From the NCBI GenBank assembly GCA_030429235.1, contig JAUIDB010000031.1:1-47654 (forward strand): a stretch of DNA of 47,654 nucleotides, given 5' to 3'. This DNA is from Thermoanaerobaculia bacterium (GTDB taxonomy: Bacteria; Acidobacteriota; Thermoanaerobaculia; Multivoradales; JAIOJS01). The position numbers were made by a program, and so were the translations under genes. This document shows positions 9,526-17,430 of this stretch, one piece after another (position 1 is the first letter of the stretch; the number at the start of each line of letters is the position of its first letter). A model generated the notes under the pieces. That model had not been told where the DNA came from. It saw only the letters and a list, made by a program, of their open reading frames with translations, and made no database searches.

Positions 9526-10236
9526 TTAGCCGACCTCTGCCTGGGTGACGAGGGAGCGGTCCTCGCGCCGAGCCGCGACGAAGATCACGGCGTTCCAGAC
9601 GTTCCACCAGATGGCGGCGGTCCAGGACGGCTGCACGACCAGCCAGGTGTAGTTGATCAGTCCGATGAACAGCAACAGGGTGACGGTCGACCCACCGCGA
9701 AACTCTGGGAGCCGCAACGTCGACACCATGAACGCGGCCATCGCCAGCACGGTGGCCACGGCGCCCCAGAGCGGCATCTGATCGCGCAGCAGGGCCAGAG
9801 CCATTAGATAGCCGGCCGCCGCCGGCACCGGGAGTCCGAGGGTACGACCGGTCTTCCGATGGGAGTCCGAGACTACGTTGTAGCGTCCGAGCCGAAACAC
9901 CGCGGCGAACACGTAGGCCAGCACCACCAGCATCCCGACCCCGCCGAGCTCTCGGAGAATGGCTCGGTAGGCGAGAAACGCCGGCGCGATCCCGAAGCTG
10001 ATCGCGTCACTGAGGCTGTCGAGTTCCATGCCGAGGCGGCTCGTGGCCTGGAAGTGGCGCGCCAGCCGTCCATCTGCCATATCGAGCCAGACCGCGGCGT
10101 AGAGAAAGTAGACCGCGAGATCGATGTGGCCCTCGGTCGCGGTCAGCATGGCGGCGAAGCCGCAGGCGATGTTGGCCGCGGTGGCGGTGCAAGGGATCCA
10201 GGCCCGTGGCGGGAGGAGCGGACCGTCTGCGGTCAC
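9526..10236 (-). CDS. pssA: CDP-diacylglycerol-serine O-phosphatidyltransferase
   Basis: PssA joins CDP-diacylglycerol and serine to make phosphatidylserine, the precursor of phosphatidylethanolamine. The 236-residue membrane protein has the full CDP-alcohol phosphatidyltransferase signature: D55-G56, A59-R60, G69, D73 and D77, with exact family spacing. Several hydrophobic segments follow. The conserved serine-specific flavour is suggested by the length and by GRTLGLPVPAAAGYL. The GTG start overlaps the stop of the upstream hydrolase gene (GTGA), so translation is coupled. No phosphatidylserine decarboxylase gene is adjacent. Confidence 0.93.
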   Translation of the reverse strand: MTADGPLLPPRAWIPCTATAANIACGFAAMLTATEGHIDLAVYFLYAAVWLDMADGRLARHFQATSRLGMELDSLSDAISFGIAPAFLAYRAILRELGGVGMLVVLAYVFAAVFRLGRYNVVSDSHRKTGRTLGLPVPAAAGYLMALALLRDQMPLWGAVATVLAMAAFMVSTLRLPEFRGGSTVTLLLFIGLINYTWLVVQPSWTAAIWWNVWNAVIFVAARREDRSLVTQAEVG

Positions 10237-11198
10237 GCCGTACCCTCCTCGATCCAGCGAAGAATCTGTCCTTCGAGCCCTCGGCGCCCGCCGAATCCCA
10301 GGTCGAGATCCTCGGGGAACGCGACATGCCCGCCCGTCGGCACCCGCCGCACTTCCAGCCGGCCGAGCTCCCCCTCGAGCACCGAGTCCAGGGCCTCGGG
10401 AGGAACCATCGGATCACGATCGCTGGCCACCAGGAGGGACGGGATTGTCAGCGCGTGCAGACGCGACGCCACACTCATCTGGCGGTAGTAGTCTTCCGGG
10501 CTCTCGAAACCAAAGCGGGGCACCACCGTCAGTCGATCCCACTCTCGAATCGTCTTGGCCGCCAGGACCTCGGCCAGCGGGGTCTCGAGTTCGCGCCGTT
10601 CGGCCACCGAGCGATAGATCCGACGAAGTCGTGTGAGGATGTACTGCCGATAGAGCCAGCGGCCGGGCCGATCGAACGCCTGCTGAGCCGCAGCGAGATC
10701 GAGGGGCGAGCAGACCGCCGTGACCGAAGCCACCCGAGCCGCGGGCGACTGCGACGCATACCGCAGAGCGACGTGTCCCCCCAGGGAGTAGCCGAGCAGG
10801 TGGATTCGCCGGTACGGAGCCAGTTCGTCGCTCGCCAGCGCGGCTTCGAGATCGGCGGTCAAGCCGGCGTGGTAGATGTCCTCCCCGCGCAGATCCGACC
10901 CCCGCATCTCGAGCAGGAGATAGCCGTAGTCGTGAGCCGCCAGGGCGGCGGCCGCCCGCGGCATGTAGTGGCTCTCGGAGGATCCCCCCAGGCCATGAAC
11001 GACGACCACGGCCTCGTCCCGCTGGCGGGCCGGCCGGAAGTACCCGGTCACCCGCACCGTGCCCCAGCGCTGGTCCGGCACCTCGACGCTCCAGGGCCGC
11101 TCGTCGGTCCGCGGCTCTACCGGCCTCGTCGTGGCTGCCGTCGAACGCAGGGCGTGTCGCACCCGCGGCGCGATCGTCCAGAGATGTCCCCGCCACAC
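10233..11198 (-). CDS. Alpha/beta-hydrolase (YheT-like)
   Basis: This 321-residue serine hydrolase has the alpha/beta fold. The oxyanion region is VVVHGLGGSSESHY, the nucleophile is S138 in LLGYSLGGH, the acid is D260 or D262 in VASDRDPMV, and the base is H291 in GGHVAFPEDL. The layout resembles the YheT/EMB8 group of predicted esterases. The GTG start lies 4 nt after the bioF stop, and its own stop overlaps the pssA GTG, so it sits in a translationally coupled chain. Because no bioH is visible, it could fill the pimeloyl-ACP methyl ester esterase role, but it could equally act in lipid metabolism. The substrate is unknown. Confidence 0.88.
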   Translation of the reverse strand: MWRGHLWTIAPRVRHALRSTAATTRPVEPRTDERPWSVEVPDQRWGTVRVTGYFRPARQRDEAVVVVHGLGGSSESHYMPRAAAALAAHDYGYLLLEMRGSDLRGEDIYHAGLTADLEAALASDELAPYRRIHLLGYSLGGHVALRYASQSPAARVASVTAVCSPLDLAAAQQAFDRPGRWLYRQYILTRLRRIYRSVAERRELETPLAEVLAAKTIREWDRLTVVPRFGFESPEDYYRQMSVASRLHALTIPSLLVASDRDPMVPPEALDSVLEGELGRLEVRRVPTGGHVAFPEDLDLGFGGRRGLEGQILRWIEEGTA

Positions 11199-11202
11199 CG
11201 CG

Positions 11203-12375
11203 CTATTGTGGCACAGGCGAGCGAAGCCCCACGAGGAGGGCGGCCAATTGCTCTACCTCCTCCGCGGTGTGGGCGGCCGACAGCGTGAAGCGAAGCCGAG
11301 ACGTCCCGACCGGTACCGTGGGAGGCCGGATCGCCGGAACCCAGAAGCCACGGCGGCCGAGTTCGCTCGCGAGTTCGAGAGCTCGCGACTCCCCACCCAC
11401 CTGCCAGGGAACGATCGGTGACACCGTGGGTTGTCCCAGGGCCTTCGCCACCCGCTGCGCGAAATCCAGGACACGGCTCGCCAACTCGGGCTCCCGCTGC
11501 CGCACCGCCAACGCCTCGCGCGCGGCAGCGACGGTCGGCAACGGCAGCGCCGTGGAGAAGACGAACGGGCGCCCGGAATTGAGAAGCCACCGCCGAAGCC
11601 GTCTCGAACAAGCCACGAACCCACCCTGGGCACCAAAGGCCTTGCTCAGAGTACCGACCTTGATCTCCACGCGATCGCCCACCCCTGTCAACTCGGCCAC
11701 TCCCGCCCCTCGACGGCCGAAGACCAGCGTGGCGTGGGCTTCGTCCAGCAGCAGCCAGGCTCCGTAGCGCTCCTTCAACTCGACGAGTCCCCGTAGCGGC
11801 GCGAAGTCGCCATCCATGCTGAACAGGCTGTCCGACACGATGAGTCGCCGCGGACTCTGGCAGGCTTCCAGCTTGGCGGCAAGGTCTTCCAGATCGGCGT
11901 GGCGGTAGACGACCACCTGCGTACCGCGTCGGTCAGCGAGGCGGCAACCATCGATGATCGAAGCGTGATTCAGGGCGTCGGAGAAGATGGTCAGATCCGG
12001 ACCGGCGAGCGCGGCCAACGTGGCGCTGTTGGCCGCGTAGCCGGTGGGAAAGAGAAGGACCGCCTCACTCTGCTCGAGCTCCGCCAATGCCTCCTCGAGT
12101 TCCTCGTGCTGCTCGGTGTAGCCACACACCAGGGCTGAGCCTCGAGGTCCCATGCCCCAGCGCAAGGCCGCCTCGGCAGCCGCCTCCCGGACCGCGGGAT
12201 GCTGCGACAGGCCGAGATAGTCGTTGGTCGAAAAGAGCACCATCGAGCGCCCCTCCACCGTGGCCCGGGTGGCCCCACTCGCCGCGAGCGACCGCAGCTG
12301 GCGCACCCGCCGCTCGTTCCGACGCCCCTCGAGGCTCCCGACGAGCCAACCACCCCACGGATCTGATTCCGCCAT
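11203..12375 (-). CDS. bioF: 8-amino-7-oxononanoate synthase
   Basis: BioF condenses pimeloyl thioester with alanine, using PLP, to form KAPA, the first ring-building step of biotin synthesis. The 390-residue protein has the alpha-oxoamine synthase features: NDYLGLSQHP, H137 in SDALNHASI stacking on PLP, D211 and H214 in LLLDEAHAT, and the Schiff-base lysine K245 in GTLSKAFGAQGG. It is separated from the other bio genes by two nuclease-fold paralogues but stays on the same strand. The ATG at 12375 has AGGCAGG immediately upstream, closer than ideal. Confidence 0.96.
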   Translation of the reverse strand: MAESDPWGGWLVGSLEGRRNERRVRQLRSLAASGATRATVEGRSMVLFSTNDYLGLSQHPAVREAAAEAALRWGMGPRGSALVCGYTEQHEELEEALAELEQSEAVLLFPTGYAANSATLAALAGPDLTIFSDALNHASIIDGCRLADRRGTQVVVYRHADLEDLAAKLEACQSPRRLIVSDSLFSMDGDFAPLRGLVELKERYGAWLLLDEAHATLVFGRRGAGVAELTGVGDRVEIKVGTLSKAFGAQGGFVACSRRLRRWLLNSGRPFVFSTALPLPTVAAAREALAVRQREPELASRVLDFAQRVAKALGQPTVSPIVPWQVGGESRALELASELGRRGFWVPAIRPPTVPVGTSRLRFTLSAAHTAEEVEQLAALLVGLRSPVPQ

Positions 12376-12543
12376 CCTGCCTAGTGCCCTGGACAGGTCC
12401 TTTGCGGTGGTGAGCAGTGCGGGGATCTCGCGGCTGCCAAGGCTCTCTCCCCCGGGGCGAGGGGGCTTTTGACCAACCAGCGCAGCGCGTCCGAAGACGA
12501 GCCGGCCCGCGGACGACGGTAACGAACTAGCTGCATGGGAACC
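12376..12543. other. Intergenic gap before bioF
   Basis: This 168-base gap separates the first nuclease-fold gene from bioF. A GC-rich hairpin (CCCCC at 12449-12453, GGGGG at 12461-12465) is followed by TTTT only in plus-strand orientation, where there is no upstream gene. I see no clear promoter, no BirA-type operator and no ORF with family resemblance. A bioF promoter may lie here, but I cannot identify one. Confidence 0.4.
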
Positions 12544-13266
12544 CTAGTTCTTGACCGGGTAGAACCAGTCTTCCTCGAGAGGGCGGAGGTTGGGATTTGC
12601 GGAGAGGCTCGTCGCGTTGGCTTCCTGAATCATCGACTCGAGGGTCAACAGAAAGAAAACCAGTTCGGGCGGGATGTCGTCCGAAGTCTCGCTGTCCGCC
12701 AATCGACCGACGTCCACGGTGCGCCAAAGATCGGATTGATGGGTTGAGTGCCCCCCATCGTGCATGCCCCGCCGCTCTCGGCGAGCCTCGCGCTCGGCCT
12801 GACACACGGCTTCCCCGTGGATTCGAGTCTGGGCAGTCGGACGGTCGCAGACTCCGAGCCCGTTCAGCGTCAGCCACTCCGCGAGATCGTCGGAGGGCTG
12901 TCGCAGATCGAACACGGGTTCCAGCGGCTGATCCTGGTCGCGATAGACCGAGGCCCGGATCATCGTTCGTCCCTGCGACTGCCAGCGAGCCACGACGCGA
13001 ACCCGGTGCTCCCGGAGCAAACGCCGGACCGCGTCGCGAGCGTCCGTCCCGCGGTACTCGCCGGCGCCTCTTCCCGAGGGAGGTTCGGGGGCCCACACGC
13101 CCGCCAAGAACCACTCCGCCCGCCAACTGCCCTGCTCTACGAGAAAGTGGCCGGCCGACAGCACTTCGATCGAGAGCGTGGAGCCCTTGCCGATCTCCTG
13201 TCCCGAAAGGGACCCGGCGAAGGCGGCCAAGCCCACGACCACGAGAAGACTCCTCAAGCGCTTCAT
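12544..13266 (-). CDS. Exported degenerate SNase-fold protein, paralogue 1
   Basis: This protein of about 240 residues has a signal peptide (MKRLRSLLVVVGLAAFAG) and a region that follows the staphylococcal nuclease layout: VWAPEP in place of VDTPET, DARDAVRRLL helix, GRTMIRASVYRD strand, AEWLTLNGLGVCDR helix, and AEREARRERRGMH in place of the usual final helix. Of the SNase catalytic residues, the Glu of APE and the Arg of GR may remain, but the first Arg is Phe and the Asp is Trp, so nuclease activity is doubtful. C142 and C157 (counted from the GTG at 13272) are conserved in the next gene. The ATG at 13266 is chosen; GTG at 13272 is possible. The C-terminal 65 residues are unrecognised. Confidence 0.7.
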   Translation of the reverse strand: MKRLRSLLVVVGLAAFAGSLSGQEIGKGSTLSIEVLSAGHFLVEQGSWRAEWFLAGVWAPEPPSGRGAGEYRGTDARDAVRRLLREHRVRVVARWQSQGRTMIRASVYRDQDQPLEPVFDLRQPSDDLAEWLTLNGLGVCDRPTAQTRIHGEAVCQAEREARRERRGMHDGGHSTHQSDLWRTVDVGRLADSETSDDIPPELVFFLLTLESMIQEANATSLSANPNLRPLEEDWFYPVKN

Positions 13267-13317
13267 ACTCACGACGTCTCTTGTACCCAGTTCCTGGACC
13301 TCCGGTCATCCGACCGG

Positions 13318-13355
13318 TTCGTCGACCAAAGACTAATTCATCGACCTAAGACTAG
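13318..13355 (-). repeat. Tandem pair of 19-bp direct repeats
   Basis: Unit 1 (13318-13336) is TTCGTCGACCAAAGACTAA and unit 2 (13337-13355) is TTCATCGACCTAAGACTAG on the plus strand; 16 of 19 bases match. The pair lies in the 119-base gap between the two nuclease-fold paralogues, about 50 bases upstream of the start of paralogue 1. A paired protein-binding site or a small slipped duplication are both possible. Confidence 0.6.
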
Positions 13356-13385
13356 CAGATTGAGCCGGCTCCCCCACCCAAACGA

Positions 13386-14099
13386 CTAGTCGATCGGGGG
13401 CAGATACTCGAGATGGTCGGTGCGCGTCCACCAGGTCCCCGGCTCCGAGTCCTCCTCACTGATGGCCTCCTGATCCGCCGAATCTGGTGAGCCCTCTGCT
13501 GGTTGAGGGAGCCCCAGGATCTCCACTGCCGCCGCCTTGACCCCCGGCTCACCCAGTGCCAAACCGTGCATCCCCAGCCGCCAGCGCCGGGCCTGGCGCT
13601 CGGCCCGACAGATGGCATCTGCTTGCACCGGGTCCAGAGCCGTGGTTCGATCGCAGAGAGCCAGCCCGTGGCGAGCCAGGAAGACTCCGAGGTCCTCACG
13701 CGCACCGGCCCCAGGCCTGCCGTCGAGATCTCGAGGTGGCCGCACGACCAGCTGAGCGACGCGGTCGCGTCCCTCGGGCCTTCGATGGCGCCGAACTTCC
13801 AGGCGGTCGGCCGCGAGCAGCCGGCCTACCACTTCCCGTCCCAGTCTCCCTGTGTCCTCAGCGGGCCGGGTACCAGGTCGGGGCGTGGCTACCCAGATCC
13901 CCGCCACTCTCCAAGTCTCGGCTGCGGCCTGATCCGGTGCCCCGCTGACCACCGGCACCCGCAGCAGGCCAGCGTGGACCACCCGGGTTCCTCTGGGCAG
14001 GGGCTGGCTCGCCCCCGGTTCCCTGGCCGCCGCAGCTCGTACCCCGAGCACGATGTGCAGAAGGAACCAACCCCACCACCAAATCCCGGTTCGTCGCAT
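13386..14099 (-). CDS. Exported degenerate SNase-fold protein, paralogue 2
   Basis: This 237-residue protein is a divergent paralogue of the next gene downstream. It has a signal-like N-terminus (residues about 5-25) and the same order of elements: WRVAGIWVATP, GREVVGRLL helix, GRDRVAQLVVRP strand, LGVFLARHGLALCDR helix and C-x-AER-x-ARR-x-R-x-GMH. C149 and C164 keep the 15-residue spacing seen in paralogue 1. The SNase Arg/Asp/Glu set is mostly replaced; only the Arg of GR seems kept. The C-terminal tail is acidic and ends in an aromatic-rich segment (TWWTRTDHLEYLPPID), as in paralogue 1. GGAGG precedes the ATG by 9 nt. It follows bioD by 69 nt. Function unknown. Confidence 0.7.
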   Translation of the reverse strand: MRRTGIWWWGWFLLHIVLGVRAAAAREPGASQPLPRGTRVVHAGLLRVPVVSGAPDQAAAETWRVAGIWVATPRPGTRPAEDTGRLGREVVGRLLAADRLEVRRHRRPEGRDRVAQLVVRPPRDLDGRPGAGAREDLGVFLARHGLALCDRTTALDPVQADAICRAERQARRWRLGMHGLALGEPGVKAAAVEILGLPQPAEGSPDSADQEAISEEDSEPGTWWTRTDHLEYLPPID

Positions 14100-14168
14100 G
14101 ACTTCCGTCCTCCGTTGACTCTGGTTGATTCCAGAGTGCCCAGGAGTACGGAAGGCCGTCCTCAGACC

Positions 14169-14870
14169 TTACAGAGGCTCCGCTTCAGAGGCGCACCGAG
14201 GTCTCGCTGAGAGCAGGGGCAGTACGTTGCGTAGGTGACCGGCCGCCTCCGCCTCGCTGCACCGAGGGAGCGGCACGATGGGTACCGCTAAGCGACGCTC
14301 CAGTTCTTCCTGATTCCGGCCGGTCGACGCGTCGGGCTCCCTGGGCGCACTGAGCACGACGGCGACCACGCCCGCGCCGCTCCGATCCAGCGCCTCCACG
14401 GTCAGCAACACCTGGTTCAGCACTCCCAATCGGTCGGCCGCCACCAACAGGACCTCAGCCCCCAGAGAGCGGACCAGATCACGGGTATCGGCAGTATCGG
14501 TCAACGGTGACAGAAGTCCCCCTGCTCCCTCGACCAGCACGAGGTCGGCGCCGTGAGCGTGGTCGCGAATCGCCTCCAACCAGGACTCGAGAGAGAGTTC
14601 GACCGAGACCGCTCGAGCCGCCACCGGCGGCGCGACCGCGGGGCCGAAACTCTGCAGCGCCTCGTGCGGGGCCGACTGACCGGTGGCCGCGGCCAGGCGA
14701 CTTCCATCACGTTCCTCCGGGGTCAGCAGATCGCAACCGCTCTCGACGGGCTTGATCGCCACCACGCGTCGGCCGGCGGCGACGGCCGTCCGGGCCAGGG
14801 CGCAGCCGACGAACGTCTTGCCAATCTCGGTGTCGGTCCCGGCGACGACCAGAAAGCGTGTTCCGCTCAG
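14169..14870 (-). CDS. bioD: Dethiobiotin synthetase, probable CTG start
   Basis: BioD closes the ureido ring of dethiobiotin from diaminopelargonate, CO2 and ATP. The 233-residue product has the P-loop GTDTEIGKT starting at residue 11, the substrate lysine in IKPVESG, and VEGAGGLLSPL. The frame has no ATG, GTG or TTG for more than 100 nt upstream, and none between the bioA stop and the P-loop. The CTG at 14868-14870 gives a normal N-terminus, overlaps the bioA TGA as CTGA, and has GAGG 7 nt upstream, so I place the start there. A longer reading from 15233 would bury 120 residues inside bioA and is unlikely. Confidence 0.92.
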   Translation of the reverse strand: MSGTRFLVVAGTDTEIGKTFVGCALARTAVAAGRRVVAIKPVESGCDLLTPEERDGSRLAAATGQSAPHEALQSFGPAVAPPVAARAVSVELSLESWLEAIRDHAHGADLVLVEGAGGLLSPLTDTADTRDLVRSLGAEVLLVAADRLGVLNQVLLTVEALDRSGAGVVAVVLSAPREPDASTGRNQEELERRLAVPIVPLPRCSEAEAAGHLRNVLPLLSARPRCASEAEPL

Positions 14871-16258
14871 CCCAAGACCTCGCGAATCCCATGTTCGACC
14901 GCGTCGACCAGTTGATCGGTCTGCCGCCGACTGATGGTGATGGGCGGCATCAGGACGACGACGTCCCCCAGCGGCCGGAGGAACACCCCCCGGTCGCGCG
15001 CGGAACGGCAGACGCGAGGCCCAACGCGATCGGCCGCCGGGAAGGGTTCCTTGGTCTTGCGGTCCGACACCAGTTCGATCCCGACCGCCAGCCCGTACTG
15101 GCGGATCTGTCCCACCGCCGGCCGCGACCTCAGCCGATCGAGCGCACGACGCAGGTAGTCGCACTTGAGCGGCAGCCCCTCGAGAAGCCGTTCGTTCTCG
15201 AGTACGTCCAGGGTGGCGAGAGCGGCAGCACAACCGAGAGCGTTCCCGGTGTAGGTGTGTCCGTGGAAGAAGGTGCGACCGGCCTCCGGTGCGCCGAGGA
15301 AGGCCTCGTAGATCTCCTCGGTCGCCAGCGTGGCGGCGAGCGGGAGGTAGCCACCGGTCAGGCCCTTGGCCAGGCAGAGGAGGTCGGGCACCACGCCCTC
15401 TCGCTGGCAGGCGAAGAGCGATCCCGACCGTCCCATTCCCACCGCTACCTCGTCGAAAATCAGGAGAGCTCCCACTTCGCGAGTCACCGACGCCAGTCGC
15501 TCCAGGTATCCCTCCGGATACGTGAGGATTCCCGCTGCGCCCTGGAAACCGGGCTCGACGACCACAGCGGCGAGTCGCTGCCCTTGCTCGCGGATGGTCC
15601 GCTCCATGACCTCCGTGCAGTGCCTTTGGTAGGTCGGTGCGGTGAAACCCTCGGGCCAGCGGTAGCCAGTGGGCGACGGAACCCGTACGACGTCGAAAAG
15701 CAGCGGCCCGAACCGACGATGGAAGAGGTCGATCCCACCGAGCGAGACCGAACCCACCGTGTCGCCGTGGTACGCCTCGGAGAGGCCCAGGAACAGCTTG
15801 CGCTCGGACTGCTCTCCCTCGGCGTGCTGCTGCCAGAACTGCAACGCCATCTTCAAGGCCACTTCGACGGCCGTCGAGCCGCTGTCGGAGTAGAAGACGC
15901 GGGTCAACGGATCAGGGGCCAACTTCGCGAGCCGGCGGGCCAACCGGATCGCCGGTACCGAACTATTGCCCAACAGAGTCGCATGGGCGATCTGATCGAG
16001 CTGGCTCCGCACCGCGCTGTCGATCTCCGGCCGGCGATGCCCTAGCAAGTTGCACCACAGAGAGCCGACGCCGTCGAGGTATCGCTTGCCGTCCACATCG
16101 ACGAGGTAGCAACCCTCGCCCGACGCGATCAGCAGGGGCTCCTCCTCCCGGTACACCGACTGCGGCGTGAACGGGTGCCAGAGGTACCGATCGTCCCACT
16201 GCTCCAGTTGGTGGCGATCCCAGCGCGAGGGCACACGATGGGACCGCGTTTCAGCCAT
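14867..16258 (-). CDS. bioA: Diaminononanoate aminotransferase (BioA/BioK type)
   Basis: This class III PLP aminotransferase (463 residues) converts KAPA to 7,8-diaminononanoate. The PLP lysine is K298 in LCLAKGLTGGYLP, the cofactor aspartate D269 in IFDEVAVGMGRSG, and SDSGSTAVEVALK binds phosphate. The active-site lid motif is WHPFT (F30), where S-adenosylmethionine-using enzymes such as E. coli BioA have WHPYT. Segments such as TFFHGHTYTGN, KTKEPFP and RPLGDVV resemble the Bacillus BioK that uses lysine as donor. The ATG overlaps the bioB stop by 8 nt, and the stop overlaps the bioD CTG, so the three genes are coupled. Confidence 0.94.
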   Translation of the reverse strand: MAETRSHRVPSRWDRHQLEQWDDRYLWHPFTPQSVYREEEPLLIASGEGCYLVDVDGKRYLDGVGSLWCNLLGHRRPEIDSAVRSQLDQIAHATLLGNSSVPAIRLARRLAKLAPDPLTRVFYSDSGSTAVEVALKMALQFWQQHAEGEQSERKLFLGLSEAYHGDTVGSVSLGGIDLFHRRFGPLLFDVVRVPSPTGYRWPEGFTAPTYQRHCTEVMERTIREQGQRLAAVVVEPGFQGAAGILTYPEGYLERLASVTREVGALLIFDEVAVGMGRSGSLFACQREGVVPDLLCLAKGLTGGYLPLAATLATEEIYEAFLGAPEAGRTFFHGHTYTGNALGCAAALATLDVLENERLLEGLPLKCDYLRRALDRLRSRPAVGQIRQYGLAVGIELVSDRKTKEPFPAADRVGPRVCRSARDRGVFLRPLGDVVVLMPPITISRRQTDQLVDAVEHGIREVLG

Positions 16259-17306
16259 GAGCCTCGACCGACACGGCGACGAATCCCGCTTGTTCGATCA
16301 TCCGGGCATCGTCCGAGGGCTCTGCTCCTGGCGTCGTCAGATAGCCGTCGGTGAACATCGAGTTTGCGATCCACAGAGCGAGCGGTTGCAACGTCCCCAG
16401 ATTCGCCTCGCGCCCCCCGGCGACCCTCAGGTCCACCTCGGGAAGAGCGAACCGAAACATCGACAGACCCCGCAAGCACTGCTGAGGCGTCAGTCGAGGA
16501 CGATCTCCCAACGGGGTGCCCGGCCGCGGGTCCAAGAAATTCACCGGCACCGACTCGACCCGCAGTTGGCGCAGTGCGAGCGCGAGATCGACCCAGTCTT
16601 CGGTCTCCTCGCCCATCCCGAGGATTCCCCCACAGCAGGCCTCCAGGCCGGCGGCGCGGGCCGCCTCGACGGTCCGCCAGCGATCGAGGAATCCGTGGGT
16701 CGTACAGAGTTCCGGGAAGAATCGTTCCGAGCTCTCCAGGTTGTGGTTGTAGCGGTCGACGCCGGCGGCAGCGAGTCGCTCCGCCTGTCCCTCGGCCAGC
16801 AATCCGAGCGACGTGCAGACCTGGAGGTCGTAGCGCTGCTTGATCCGTCGCACCGCTTCACAGACCGTCTCGAGTTCGACTTCGGAGGGTCCTCGCGTGC
16901 TGGTCACCATACAGTAGGTCGCGGCCCCCATGGCGGCGGCTCGTTCCGCACCGGCCACCAGTTCTTCGATCGACTGCATGCGGTACTGAGGCACCTCGGC
17001 ATCGAAGTGAACCGACTGGCTACAAAACGAACAGTCCTCGGGACAGGTGCCCGAGCGCGCGTTTTGGAGCACATGGACCCGAACTCGGTTGTCGTGGTGG
17101 TGCCGGCGCACCCTCGAGGCCGCCTGTACGAGCGCTAGCAGCTCGTCGTCGGAGGACCTCACGACCTGGAGGCCCTGCTCGCGCGTCATCGGGGTACCCG
17201 CTAGCACCTGCTCGGCGAGTTCGGCCCACCGCAAGAGCGGGTGGGTACAGGGGTCGGAGGCCGAGACCGGATCGCGAGTTCCGACGGAGGTAGCCAGTGT
17301 TTCCAT
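16251..17306 (-). CDS. bioB: Biotin synthase
   Basis: BioB is a radical SAM enzyme that inserts sulfur into dethiobiotin. In this 351-residue protein the 4Fe-4S cysteines are C88, C92 and C95 (GTCPEDCSFCSQS). The auxiliary 2Fe-2S ligands are C132 (ATYCMV), C164 (LQVCTSLG) and C224 (EACCGGILGMGE), with the unusual arginine ligand in RVAGGREANLG. An N-terminal extension of about 25 residues precedes the conserved core. The gene leads the bioB-bioA-bioD block and overlaps bioA. The upstream 124 bases show no BirA or BioR operator that I recognise; a distant AAGGA ribosome site is present. Confidence 0.96.
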   Translation of the reverse strand: METLATSVGTRDPVSASDPCTHPLLRWAELAEQVLAGTPMTREQGLQVVRSSDDELLALVQAASRVRRHHHDNRVRVHVLQNARSGTCPEDCSFCSQSVHFDAEVPQYRMQSIEELVAGAERAAAMGAATYCMVTSTRGPSEVELETVCEAVRRIKQRYDLQVCTSLGLLAEGQAERLAAAGVDRYNHNLESSERFFPELCTTHGFLDRWRTVEAARAAGLEACCGGILGMGEETEDWVDLALALRQLRVESVPVNFLDPRPGTPLGDRPRLTPQQCLRGLSMFRFALPEVDLRVAGGREANLGTLQPLALWIANSMFTDGYLTTPGAEPSDDARMIEQAGFVAVSVEAHG

Positions 17307-17430
17307 ACTACGTAGACGTCCTTGTCGAGAAACTGTGATTGGGAGGTCGAACGTGGCACCCGCGCAGCCGCTCGACGACGCTGCGGATCCTACCGCGAAC
17401 CCCCTTGCCAGGGCGTTCGGAACCCGGAAT
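17307..17430. other. Gap between the M48 gene and bioB
   Basis: This 124-base segment upstream of bioB may hold the biotin operon promoter, but no convincing -35/-10 pair stands out. The BirA consensus (TTGTAAACC with its inverted partner) is absent. A ribosome site AAGGA lies 12 nt before the bioB ATG. Confidence 0.35.

Noticed and set aside
12445-12470. GC hairpin followed by TTTT, terminator-like
   Set aside because: It is oriented for a plus-strand transcript, and no plus-strand gene lies upstream; on the minus strand there is no T tract after the stem.
14871-15233. Longer bioD reading of 354 residues
   Set aside because: The added 120 residues are out-of-frame bioA sequence without resemblance to BioD; the family is about 220-240 residues.
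17307-17430. BirA or BioR operator upstream of bioB
   Set aside because: No match to the known palindromes could be found by eye.
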